A DNA stretch of 29,408 nt from Clostridia bacterium. Lineage in GTDB: Bacteria > Bacillota > Clostridia > Christensenellales > Borkfalkiaceae. This document shows, in pieces, positions 21,468 through 28,516 of the stretch. Location: positions 1-29,408 of the forward strand of contig CAAGGZ010000067.1 in assembly GCA_900769545.1 (NCBI GenBank). The letters are read 5' to 3'. The translations under genes and the position numbers were made by a program. Position 1 is the first letter of the stretch. Each line of letters begins with the position of its first letter. The notes beneath the pieces are model-generated. The model searched no databases, had not been told where the DNA came from, and saw only the letters and a list, made by a program, of their open reading frames with translations.

Positions 21468-22601
21468 TTATACTTTTTGTAGCTTCGTAACCGTTTTCAA
21501 AAACGAACGGGACGAAAGTACGAAAATTGCGGCGGCGATAACAAGCGCGGCGTCTATAAAGACGTAGGAATTATAGACAAGGCTGTAAAGCCAAACGTTT
21601 TGTCCTTCGGCGTATGCCTCGAATGCGAGCGCGCCCGAAAGGACGTGGCAGATAAACCGCATACAGCCTGCTATGCAAGCGCCGAGTGTGAACTTTACTT
21701 GCGGCATTTTTTGAAACACTTGCGCGTTTTTTAACAAACCTGCTAGCCCAACGGCAGAAAACGCCACGGGGTAATCAAGTAAAAATTGCGCAGGATGTAT
21801 CAGCCACGGGTCTTGCAAGGATTGCAACAGTCCATAGGTGAAACCGACGAAAACACCTTTTTTTGCTCCGAAAATGTAGCTATAAAGCATTAAAGGGAGC
21901 AGGCTCACCAAGGTAATGGAGCCGCCTTGCGGCATATCCCACAGCTTGATGTAGGAAAGGGCGTAGCTCATCGCGGTGCAAATACCTGCGTAGGCGAGCG
22001 AATGCGCGTTGAAACGGAGCTTTTGTTTGTCAAAAAGACTCAACCCGACAATCAGGAGTATACTGATAATGGACAGCGCGTACAGGGCGGTTTGCCGTAC
22101 CGTTGCGGTATCGGAATTGTAATACCCGTCGTTTGCAATTTTCTTGTTGTAATATACGGTAATACAAACGAGGACGGTGAGGAGCGCAACGGCGCAAAGA
22201 CCGATACTAAGCGCGGCAAACAGTTTTTTTCTGTTGGGTTTGTATTTGCAAACGAGCGCGTAAGCGGCAAGCGAAAGCAACGCAACGCTGCAAAGGACAA
22301 GCAAGGGGATAAGAATAAATTTGACGAGCATTTGCTTATCCAGCCAATTTTCTTCCGCATACGAATCGCTGTAATTTTTAGCAATATCCAAGCTGAAAAA
22401 GACAATGCCAAGAATTAGCAGGTAGCAAAAGCTCCCCATTAGAGCGGCTTTTGCGTAAGCTCCGAAAACGGAACGTTTAAAAAAGAACACGAGCGTGCCG
22501 ATAAGAAGAACGGCGACGAGCAAACCGAGCGTCAGCCATTTGGCGATGGGCTCGAATCTTTCAACGGCGTATACGGTTGAAAGCAAGGAATAGAGAAACA
22601 T
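21468..22601 (-). CDS. thiT: ThiT-type thiamine transporter (ECF S component) with extra N-terminal membrane domain
   Basis: 377 residues. Residues about 195-377 are a full ThiT/YuaJ substrate-binding component of an energy-coupling factor transporter: SLAYAGICTAMSYALSYIKLWDMPQGG (PQGG at 224-227), LLPLMLYSYIFGAKKG, FTYGLLQSLQDPWLIHPAQFLLDYPVAF. It would bind thiamine and share an EcfAA'T module encoded elsewhere. The first 190 residues add about five membrane helices (such as LTLGLLVAVLLIGTLVFFF and YALSIISILLIVGLSLF), which ordinary ThiT of about 190 residues lacks. AGGAGG precedes the ATG. A TPP riboswitch and a TTGACA/TATAAT promoter lie directly upstream, so it is switched off when thiamine diphosphate is abundant. 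Confidence 0.93.
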   Translation of the reverse strand: MFLYSLLSTVYAVERFEPIAKWLTLGLLVAVLLIGTLVFFFKRSVFGAYAKAALMGSFCYLLILGIVFFSLDIAKNYSDSYAEENWLDKQMLVKFILIPLLVLCSVALLSLAAYALVCKYKPNRKKLFAALSIGLCAVALLTVLVCITVYYNKKIANDGYYNSDTATVRQTALYALSIISILLIVGLSLFDKQKLRFNAHSLAYAGICTAMSYALSYIKLWDMPQGGSITLVSLLPLMLYSYIFGAKKGVFVGFTYGLLQSLQDPWLIHPAQFLLDYPVAFSAVGLAGLLKNAQVFQKMPQVKFTLGACIAGCMRFICHVLSGALAFEAYAEGQNVWLYSLVYNSYVFIDAALVIAAAIFVLSSRSFLKTVTKLQKV

Positions 22602-22626
22602 AAAACCTCCTTGTGTATCACGCCGT

Positions 22627-22660
22627 AAAAAAAGCCACGCTCCTAAAAAGGGAACGTGGG
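22627..22660 (-). terminator. Riboswitch-controlled terminator of thiT
   Basis: On the minus strand CCACGTTCC / GGAGCGTGG with a short loop, then CTTTTTTTA. Its left arm, extended to GCACCCAC (22656-22663), is exactly complementary to GTGGGTGC in the aptamer (22766-22773), giving a mutually exclusive antiterminator. Confidence 0.85.
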
Positions 22661-22699
22661 TGCAAAACGTTTTTCAGTAAGCGAAAAAAGCCTACAAAA

Positions 22700-22780
22700 C
22701 AAACGGTGTCTCTCGCTCAGGGATTACCCTGCCGATTCAAATGGTATAATCTCAGCCTTTGTAAGGCACCCACGACGGAT
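22700..22780 (-). ncRNA. TPP (thi-box) riboswitch
   Basis: On the minus strand: GGGTGCC, a short P3 hairpin, GGCTGAGA (the CUGAGA core at 22750-22755), ACC, then TTGAATCGGCAGGG-TAAT-CCCTG and AGCGAGAGA. These are the conserved thi-box blocks in the right order and spacing, comparable with the compact thiM-type aptamer. The outermost P1 stem is not fully clear. TPP binding would free GCACCCAC and let the terminator at 22627-22660 form. Confidence 0.93.
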
Positions 22781-22800
22781 ACGTTAAATTTTGTAGTTTC

Positions 22801-22829
22801 ATTATAAACGAAAAGGATTGCGTTGTCAA
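22801..22829 (-). promoter_or_regulatory. Promoter of the TPP riboswitch-thiT transcript
   Basis: On the minus strand TTGACA (22824-22829), 17 bp, TATAAT (22801-22806): perfect consensus. Transcription would start near 22794, just before the aptamer. Confidence 0.88.
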
Positions 22830-22856
22830 CCCTTTGAAAGAAAAAAGAGGAAATTT

Positions 22857-23441
22857 ATGCGTTACGATTTTTACGCCTATATGGATAGAATGAAATATAT
22901 CAAGCGTTGGCAGTTGATGCGCTCTATGCGAGAGGAAAATATCATGGAGCATTCGCAATCGGTTGCAATACTTGCGCATGCGCTCGTTACCATACACAAC
23001 GAAGTGTATGGAGGAAACGCGGACGTCTTGAAAGTGATATTGTACGCTATGTATCATGAAACGAGCGAGGTTATGACGGGGGATTTACCCACGCCTATTA
23101 AGTATTATAACCGTGATATTCATTCCGCATATAAGGAATTGGAGCGCAACGCTTGCAAAAAAATAACCAAGACGTTGCCCGAAGAAATGGCGGGGGCTAT
23201 CGAGCCGTACATTTTGGCAGATGAGGATACGGTGGAATACCAGCTTGTAAAGGCGGCGGACAGACTTGCGGCGTATATCAAGTGCTTGGAGGAGCTCCGC
23301 AGCGGTAATTCGGAGTTTAAAAAAGCAAAAAAAAGCATAGAGAGCGATTTAAAAGGCAGAAATATGCCCGAAATCAATTACTTTATGGATAATTTTATCA
23401 AAGCGTTTGAATTGACTTTGGACGATTTGGAAAGTTTATAA
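22857..23441 (+). CDS. yfbR: YfbR-like HD-domain 5'-deoxynucleotidase
   Basis: 194 residues from the ATG at 22857, with AGAGGAAA a few bases upstream; the frame extends to 22818 but without a ribosome binding site. It aligns along its length with YfbR: FYAYMDRMKYIKRWQLMRSMREENIMEHS (His32), ILYAMYHETSEVMTGDLPTPIKYYN (His67-Glu68, Glu71) and LVKAADRLAAYIKCLEEL (Asp135). YfbR dephosphorylates deoxyribonucleoside 5'-monophosphates. The HD pair that binds the metal is His-Glu here instead of His-Asp; Glu could still ligate metal, but activity is uncertain. It is divergent from thiT, and no clear promoter of its own was found. Confidence 0.88.
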   Translation: MRYDFYAYMDRMKYIKRWQLMRSMREENIMEHSQSVAILAHALVTIHNEVYGGNADVLKVILYAMYHETSEVMTGDLPTPIKYYNRDIHSAYKELERNACKKITKTLPEEMAGAIEPYILADEDTVEYQLVKAADRLAAYIKCLEELRSGNSEFKKAKKSIESDLKGRNMPEINYFMDNFIKAFELTLDDLESL

Positions 23442-23448
23442 TCAAGTA

Positions 23449-23463
23449 AATTGTTCAACAATT
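23449..23463. promoter_or_regulatory. 15-bp palindrome downstream of yfbR
   Basis: AATTGTT-C-AACAATT is perfect. It may be an operator for the serine protease gene or a weak terminator without a T run. A TATAAT-like box (23517-23522) lies downstream without a good -35. Confidence 0.4.
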
Positions 23464-23574
23464 AAATTATCACACAGTTTTCAAATAATCATAAAATTAT
23501 TAACGAAAAAACGGCGTATAATAAATTATACAAAGGTAAATAATTTTTCTAAAATCAAAATTCAGAGGAAAAGT

Positions 23575-24975
23575 ATGAAAAAGATTTTGAAAAGAATAGC
23601 TGCTGTTTCTTGCGCGGCTTTGTTGGCGGTAGGCTGTACGGCTTGTTTTGGCGAAGAGAAAGAGATTATCAATGCTTACGACATCGCTGTGAAAAACGGG
23701 TTTGTCGGTACGGAAGAAGAATGGTTGGAAAGCTTAAAAGGCGCAAACGGTAAAGACGCGGCGGATATTACCATTCAAGACGCTTACGAAGCGGCAAAAT
23801 TAAACGGTTATGAAGGGGGCTTTTTAGACTTCATAAAAGAGTATATGGAAGTTGACGTACAGGAAGACAATGATACGACGATGATTGCGCAAAATATTAT
23901 GTCGGTTGTCAGCATTTATTGCGGCTTTACCGCGACGTCTATTGGCGGTATGTGGGGCGGCGGCTCAACGAGCGTTTATAGCTCGGCAGGGAGCGGCGTT
24001 ATTATCGACTTGAATAAGGAAGCAGGGAATGCGCTTATCGTTACCAATTATCACGTTCTTTATGACGCAGACTGCGATACGGCTACGCATATTTCGGACT
24101 CTATCTACATTTATACCTATGGCGCGTTGAATAAATATTCCACGACGACAGGGAAAGACGAGGGTGGCGACGGCATCAAGGCAATGTTTGTCGGCGGCGC
24201 GATGGATTATGATATTGCGCTTCTCAAGATTGAGGGGAGCGAGCTTTTGAAAAACAGCGAAGTGGACGAAGCGGAAATCGGTAATTCCGAAACGGTACAG
24301 GTCGGTGAAAAGGTATTCGCAATCGGGAATCCCGACGGCGCAGGTATGGCGGTTACGAGCGGTATTATTTCGGTGGAATCGGAATATATCGCGATGACTT
24401 CTACGGACGGCGCAAACCGTGAGGTAAGCTACCGAGTTATGCGTACCGACGCGGCAATCAACCACGGTAATTCCGGTGGCGCGCTCTTTAATGCAAAAGG
24501 GCAGTTGATTGGTATTACCAATGCGAAGAATGCCAGCGAGGACGTAGACAATATGGGCTACGCATTACCTATCACGCAGGTGAAGTATCTTTGCGATAAC
24601 GTATTAGATAACGACGGCGTTGTAAAACGCGCAATGCTCGGTGTTATGGTTAAAGCGACGGCTTCGGAAGCTGTTTTCGAAAATGGCAGATTGAACGTTT
24701 ACGAAGAATTTATCGTTGACTCGACGGCGATCGCGGAAGAGTCCGCTGCCTATAATAAATTGCAATTTGGCGACCAGTTTAAGTCGATTACGATTATTCA
24801 TAAAGGCGAAACGGAAGGTGAAACCACGGTGTTTGCTCGTCGTTATCAGTTGAACGATTTACTTTTGACGGTTAGAAAAGGGGATACGGTTATTCTCACG
24901 GTTATCCGTGACGGTATGGAAGTCGACGTAGAAATCAAGTACGACAAAGACGGATATTTTACGCAGTATAAGTAA
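23575..24975 (+). CDS. HtrA/DegP-family trypsin-like serine protease lipoprotein
   Basis: 466 residues. Signal peptide with lipobox LAVGC (Cys21), so it is predicted to be anchored outside the membrane. Residues about 33-92 hold two copies of a short helical module, AYDIAVKNGFVGTEEEWLESLKG and AYEAAKLNGYEGGFLDFIKEYM-type, common in Bacillota surface proteins next to collagen-like tracts. The chymotrypsin-fold protease covers about 105-345 with a complete triad: His160 in TNYHV, Asp213 in DYDIALLKI and Ser300 in GNSGGALF. A PDZ-like domain (about 355-460) follows, with the LLLTVRKGDTVILTVIRDG pattern. It probably degrades or refolds damaged exported proteins. No two-component regulator is nearby. 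A structured RNA candidate follows. Confidence 0.92.
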   Translation: MKKILKRIAAVSCAALLAVGCTACFGEEKEIINAYDIAVKNGFVGTEEEWLESLKGANGKDAADITIQDAYEAAKLNGYEGGFLDFIKEYMEVDVQEDNDTTMIAQNIMSVVSIYCGFTATSIGGMWGGGSTSVYSSAGSGVIIDLNKEAGNALIVTNYHVLYDADCDTATHISDSIYIYTYGALNKYSTTTGKDEGGDGIKAMFVGGAMDYDIALLKIEGSELLKNSEVDEAEIGNSETVQVGEKVFAIGNPDGAGMAVTSGIISVESEYIAMTSTDGANREVSYRVMRTDAAINHGNSGGALFNAKGQLIGITNAKNASEDVDNMGYALPITQVKYLCDNVLDNDGVVKRAMLGVMVKATASEAVFENGRLNVYEEFIVDSTAIAEESAAYNKLQFGDQFKSITIIHKGETEGETTVFARRYQLNDLLLTVRKGDTVILTVIRDGMEVDVEIKYDKDGYFTQYK

Positions 24976-24983
24976 GTTATATA

Positions 24984-25103
24984 TAAAATAGAGAAAATCT
25001 CTGGGTAGAAACAATTAGGAAGAATGGAACGCGGTTGACCGCGTAAGCCCTAGTAGAGGAAGAATAAATCAGATCACCCAAAAACTTCTCTTTTATGTTT
25101 TTT
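24984..25103 (+). ncRNA. Candidate structured RNA with its own terminator
   Basis: A 120-nt region after the protease gene folds into a closed structure. The outer stem is ATAAAA-T-AGAGAA / TTCTCTTTTAT, then GGGT/ACCC, TAGG/CCTA and an apical hairpin ACGCGG-TTGA-CCGCGT (25029-25044). The outer right arm runs into a T8 tract, so the whole forms a terminator-ended RNA. Large purine-rich internal loops (GTAGAGGAAGAATAAATC) separate the stems. A weak upstream TATAAA lacks a good -35. The closed outer stem, internal loops and terminal U tract recall 6S-like RNAs, but no sequence match to a known family was recognised. Confidence 0.5.
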
Positions 25104-25109
25104 TTGTGG

Positions 25110-25140
25110 AAAGGCGTGTTTCTTTAAGAAACACGCCTTT
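25110..25140 (+). terminator. Strong hairpin after the RNA candidate
   Basis: A 31-bp near-perfect palindrome: AAAGGCGTGTTTCTT / AAGAAACACGCCTTT with a one-base centre (in practice a 4-base loop). The T run is short (TTT then CTT), so it is a backup terminator or an insulator between the protease and the next promoter. Confidence 0.7.
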
Positions 25141-25169
25141 CTTACGCTATGAGAAAATTATTTTCCTAC

Positions 25170-25198
25170 TTGACAATACGGTAGAGTTGTGATAAAAT
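25170..25198 (+). promoter_or_regulatory. Promoter of the tandem lipoprotein pair
   Basis: TTGACA (25170-25175), 17 bp, TAAAAT (25193-25198), preceded by TGA as an extended -10. Confidence 0.85.
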
Positions 25199-25228
25199 GT
25201 ACAAAAGGCAAGAGAAAGGGGTGCGATA

Positions 25229-25660
25229 ATGAAAAAGAGAGGCTATAAACTAATAAGTTTAATCATTGGCATAGTGATATTCTTGACTGTATTTTTCACA
25301 GGATGTGCGGACAATCCTATGAGTTTTTCGAAAGAAGAATTAAGCGATGGGCTTATTAGGGTGGAGTTAATATATCGTGAAAATTGGGAAATACATCCAG
25401 AACCTTTAATAATTGCAGAGCTTACAGAGCAAGAGAAAGGAAAAATAGTTGAAGATTTGAGTGAGGTTACTTTTCGAACACGAATGGGGCGTCCAAAATC
25501 AGATTTGAACTATGCATTAAGACTTGTTTATGAAACAACTGAAGTGAATTTTTTTGAATATGTTATCGAGTGCGGTTTGCGAAATTGTCATTATGCTGTA
25601 GATGATAATGATGAATTTATGGTGTTCTTAAACTATTACATTGGAAAATATGTCAATTAA
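25229..25660 (+). CDS. Small lipoprotein, paralogue A of a tandem pair
   Basis: 143 residues. Signal peptide with lipobox FTGC (Cys26). The mature part is about 115 residues and shares SFSKEELSDGLIRVELIYRENW, EPLIIAEL, a GRPK turn and LRLVYETTEVNFF with the next gene. No known domain was recognised; the strand-rich pattern suggests a compact alpha/beta fold. The gene is AT-rich compared with the neighbouring housekeeping genes, suggesting later acquisition. It shares one promoter with the downstream copy; the gap between them is 24 bp. Confidence 0.75.
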   Translation: MKKRGYKLISLIIGIVIFLTVFFTGCADNPMSFSKEELSDGLIRVELIYRENWEIHPEPLIIAELTEQEKGKIVEDLSEVTFRTRMGRPKSDLNYALRLVYETTEVNFFEYVIECGLRNCHYAVDDNDEFMVFLNYYIGKYVN

Positions 25661-25684
25661 AAACATGATAGAATAGGTGATTTG

Positions 25685-26137
25685 ATGAAGAAAAAAAATG
25701 CAAGATTAGTTCAGTGTTTTAGTTTATTGCTTTGTATGTTGATATTTTTAATGGGCTGTAATATGGCGGAAATTATAAGTTTTTCTAAAGAAGAATTAAG
25801 TCATGGGCTTATAAGAATTGAATTTGTATATCGTGAAAATTGGGAAATTCATCCAAAACCTTTGATTATAGCAGAATTAACAGACGAGGAAAAGGAGGAC
25901 TTAGTTGTAAAATTAAGCGAAATTGATTATAATGTGGAATATGGGCGTCCTAAGCTGTCTGTTGGTTATGGGTTTAGATTGGTTTATAAGACAACCGAGG
26001 TATCTTTTTTTAAAGATGTTATTGGATGTGGCTTGCATGGGAGATCTTATGATTTATATCAATGTGAAGAACTTGTACAATTATTAGATTACTATGCTGA
26101 AAAATATACTGTAGATATATCACTTAGCAATTTATAA
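25685..26137 (+). CDS. Small lipoprotein, paralogue B of a tandem pair
   Basis: 150 residues from the ATG at 25685 (AGGTG nearby; a TTG three bases earlier is also in frame). Lipobox LMGC (Cys25). The core matches the upstream gene closely: SFSKEELSHGLIRIEFVYRENWEIHP, LIIAELTDEEK, GRPK, FRLVYKTTEVSFF. The C-terminal third differs and is longer (YAEKYTVDISLSNL). The pair arose by local duplication and has diverged since. Function is unknown. It ends at a terminator at 26153. Confidence 0.75.
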   Translation: MKKKNARLVQCFSLLLCMLIFLMGCNMAEIISFSKEELSHGLIRIEFVYRENWEIHPKPLIIAELTDEEKEDLVVKLSEIDYNVEYGRPKLSVGYGFRLVYKTTEVSFFKDVIGCGLHGRSYDLYQCEELVQLLDYYAEKYTVDISLSNL

Positions 26138-26152
26138 AATATTAAATTTACA

Positions 26153-26192
26153 ATGAGTTCTGTGCTTTATGGAGACAGAACTCATTCTCTTT
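26153..26192 (+). terminator. Intrinsic terminator after the lipoprotein pair
   Basis: ATGAGTTCTGT (26153-26163) / ACAGAACTCAT (26175-26185), followed by TCTCTTTTA. Confidence 0.8.
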
Positions 26193-26202
26193 TATATATA
26201 CT

Positions 26203-26230
26203 TGACATTTTTTGAAGAGTATAGTATACT
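26203..26230 (+). promoter_or_regulatory. Promoter of the FtsK-like-mutY-HNH operon
   Basis: TTGACA (26203-26208), 16 bp, TATACT (26225-26230). AAGGAG and the start codon follow at 26250 and 26264. Confidence 0.8.
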
Positions 26231-26263
26231 TAAAAGGAAGTACATTGATAAGGAGTTATACGT

Positions 26264-27007
26264 ATGCGTACCGAAGATTTTATTGCTACGATTTCCAATC
26301 TTTCTAAAGAAGACGATAAGTTTGAGGAGCTCAGAAAAGGCGTGCCTTTGGGGCTCGATGAGGGTGGAAACGTGGTTTATGCCAGCCAATACAAGGGCTT
26401 AAACGTATTGAAAAATCTTTGTGTGACAGGGGAATACCGTGTGGAATTTATTTGCCGCACGCTGATTACGCTGTCTTGCTTATACGATAAAGAGGAGGCG
26501 AACTTTATTTTGATTTCGCCCAATCCGCGCTATGCCGAGGTTTTGCGTTTGAATAATATGGACGCAACGGTACCCTTCATTCGTATGAAATCGGATTTAG
26601 AACTTGTAAAAAAAGCCATACAGGACGTTTTAATTATGCGTATGAACGGCGCAGGCTATCCTCGTTTGGTTATTGTTTTGGACGGGCTGGAGGAGCTCCC
26701 TGAATGTAATAAAAACAAAGAGCTTGTGGAATATAGAGAATTTTTTAATATGTTGATGCAAAGGGGCGACGTGGAGGTGATTTGCGGCGTAGACCTTATG
26801 AAGAGTATCTTCAGCGGCTGCCCGGGTGGCTTTATCGGTATTGGCAACTGTCTTGTAACCGCATTGGAGCAAGGCAAGGCGGACGTTACCTACGTAGGGA
26901 ATGACGCTTCGTTGTCGCAACCTATGCCCATAACCTATCCCGACGCACCGTCCTTGGAGGAAGCTATTACGCTTCTGAATGCGTTGGGTAAAAACGGAGA
27001 CGTATGA
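26264..27007 (+). CDS. Degenerate FtsK/SpoIIIE-like ATPase domain protein
   Basis: 247 residues, cytoplasmic. VPLGLDEGGNVVYASQYKGLNVLKNLCVTGEYRVEFICRTLIT-type sequence (27-70) has the shape of the FtsK motor opening, where a DL-x-x-xPHLL strand leads into the Walker A loop; here the loop reads VTGEYRVEF (54-62) and lacks the GKS residues. ANFILISPN follows as in FtsK (xxLIDPK), then a helix and LVIVLDGLEELPE (135-147), which matches a Walker B with Asp140. ATP hydrolysis is unlikely without the P-loop, so a regulatory or structural role is inferred. The stop overlaps mutY by 4 bp (ATGA), implying translational coupling. Family assignment is by pattern only. Confidence 0.55.
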   Translation: MRTEDFIATISNLSKEDDKFEELRKGVPLGLDEGGNVVYASQYKGLNVLKNLCVTGEYRVEFICRTLITLSCLYDKEEANFILISPNPRYAEVLRLNNMDATVPFIRMKSDLELVKKAIQDVLIMRMNGAGYPRLVIVLDGLEELPECNKNKELVEYREFFNMLMQRGDVEVICGVDLMKSIFSGCPGGFIGIGNCLVTALEQGKADVTYVGNDASLSQPMPITYPDAPSLEEAITLLNALGKNGDV

Positions 27008-28044
27008 TAAAGACTCCCGATGAAGTATTTGAACGCATACCTGCCCCGTTGCTTTTATGGTATCAGGCGCATAAGAGGGTGTTGCCGTGGCGAAATAATC
27101 CCACGCCCTATCAGGTATGGGTTTCGGAAATTATGTTGCAACAAACTCGCGTTGAGGCGGTGAAGGAATATTATCTTCGGTTCATGCAGGAGCTTCCCAC
27201 CGTGGAAGCATTGGCGGCTTGCGAAGAAGAAAAACTGCTAAAGCTGTGGGAAGGTTTGGGGTATTATAGCCGCGTCAGAAATTTGCAAAAAGCGGCGAAA
27301 GAGCTGTGTTTGTATTATGGCGGAAAGCTTCCAAATGACCCCGAAAAATTAAAAAAGCTCCCTGGGATTGGGAGTTATACGGCAGGCGCAATCGCTTCGA
27401 TTGCCTATAATTTGCCTGTGGCGGCGGTGGACGGAAACGTGTTTCGCGTAGCGTCGAGACTCACGGAAAATCCTACGGTTATCAATGATATAAAGTATCG
27501 GAAATATTTAGAAGAAAGCTTGTCGGCGGTGTACCCGAAAGGCGAGTGCAGCGCGTTTACACAGAGCTTGTTTGAGTTGGGCGCATTGATTTGTAAACCG
27601 CAATCGCCCGAGTGCGAAAAATGTCCGATAAAGACTCTTTGCGGCGCATACGCAAGCGGCAGACAGAGCGAATTTCCCGTATTGCCGGAAAAGAAAGCAA
27701 AGCGACAGGAAAAAGTATACGTCTTTATGATAGAAACGCCGTATGGGTTTTGTATTCGACGCAGGGAAGAAGGCGTTTTACGCGGCATGAACGAGTTTCC
27801 ATCCTATGTTGTAAAAAACGGGGAAGAAGCGAAGGAAATTCTAAACGAGTGGGGTATGTATGCGTTCACGGAAATAAAACGCCGTTCATATACGCATATT
27901 TTTACGCATATTCGTTGGGACATCACTTGCGTGTGGGTGAGGACGGAAGACGTTCCGTTTGATACGTATACGCGGAAGGAGATAGAGGAGAATATATCCT
28001 TGCCGACTGCGTTTAAGCAGTGCTTGGGGATTTTGCAAGAATGA
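27004..28044 (+). CDS. mutY: Adenine DNA glycosylase MutY
   Basis: 346 residues. Removes adenine mispaired with 8-oxoguanine. The helix-hairpin-helix glycosylase domain is complete: LPWRNNPTPYQVWVSEIMLQQTRV with the catalytic Glu, LPGIGSYTAGAIASIAY hairpin and AVDGNVFRVASRL with the catalytic Asp. The [4Fe-4S] loop is C-x6-C-x2-C-x5-C (Cys197, 204, 207, 213). The C-terminal NUDIX-like domain (about 230-346) is present and recognises 8-oxoG. It overlaps the upstream FtsK-like gene by 4 bp and the downstream HNH gene by 4 bp, so the three are one tight operon. Confidence 0.96.
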   Translation: MIKTPDEVFERIPAPLLLWYQAHKRVLPWRNNPTPYQVWVSEIMLQQTRVEAVKEYYLRFMQELPTVEALAACEEEKLLKLWEGLGYYSRVRNLQKAAKELCLYYGGKLPNDPEKLKKLPGIGSYTAGAIASIAYNLPVAAVDGNVFRVASRLTENPTVINDIKYRKYLEESLSAVYPKGECSAFTQSLFELGALICKPQSPECEKCPIKTLCGAYASGRQSEFPVLPEKKAKRQEKVYVFMIETPYGFCIRRREEGVLRGMNEFPSYVVKNGEEAKEILNEWGMYAFTEIKRRSYTHIFTHIRWDITCVWVRTEDVPFDTYTRKEIEENISLPTAFKQCLGILQE

Positions 28045-28490
28045 AAAAATATAAACTGAATTTTGAAATGGTACCCGAGGAGTGCTGGTATTCCAATTTA
28101 CGCAGTGTTTTAACGCCAAAGGATTGGGATATTGTGCGAAAGGACGCCTATGCGAGGGCAGGCGGCAGGTGCTGCGTTTGCGGCAGAGCGGCAAGGTTAG
28201 AGGCTCATGAAAAATGGAGCTACGACGAGGAAAAAGCTCTGCAAAAATTAGAGGACGTGGTGGCGCTTTGCCATAGCTGTCATGAGGTGGCGCATATCAG
28301 CCGCACACAGCTTATGGGCAGGGGAGCGGAAGCGATGGAGCATTTTATGAAAATCAATCGCTGTAGCCAAATGGAGTTCCACGAAGCGTTGAGCGAAGCG
28401 AATAAGGAGTACCTGAAACGCAACCGAATTGAAGGCTGGGTGACGGATATTACGTGGCTGGAAAACAGATTTTCCATTAAACTGAAATAA
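28041..28490 (+). CDS. HNH nuclease-like zinc protein
   Basis: 149 residues from the ATG at 28041, which overlaps the mutY stop (ATGA). After an 18-residue lead and WDIVRKDAYARAGGRC, the zinc site is CCVC (Cys44, Cys47) and CHSCH (Cys77, Cys80), with LEAHEKW (His56) between and HEVAHIS after. This is the HNH plan (zinc-stapled beta-beta-alpha fold) of a small family found in many bacteria with the LEAHExWSYD core. A nuclease acting on DNA is plausible from the family and from the pairing with mutY, but no substrate is known. The C-terminal half is helical and unassigned. Confidence 0.8.
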   Translation: MKKYKLNFEMVPEECWYSNLRSVLTPKDWDIVRKDAYARAGGRCCVCGRAARLEAHEKWSYDEEKALQKLEDVVALCHSCHEVAHISRTQLMGRGAEAMEHFMKINRCSQMEFHEALSEANKEYLKRNRIEGWVTDITWLENRFSIKLK

Positions 28491-28516
28491 AAAGATAAGA
28501 AGTCGAGATGAGAAGT

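Noticed and set aside
24990..25100. T-box-like GGAACGCGG string in the RNA candidate
   Set aside because: No stem I or specifier loop, no competing antiterminator, and no aminoacyl-tRNA synthetase or amino acid gene follows.
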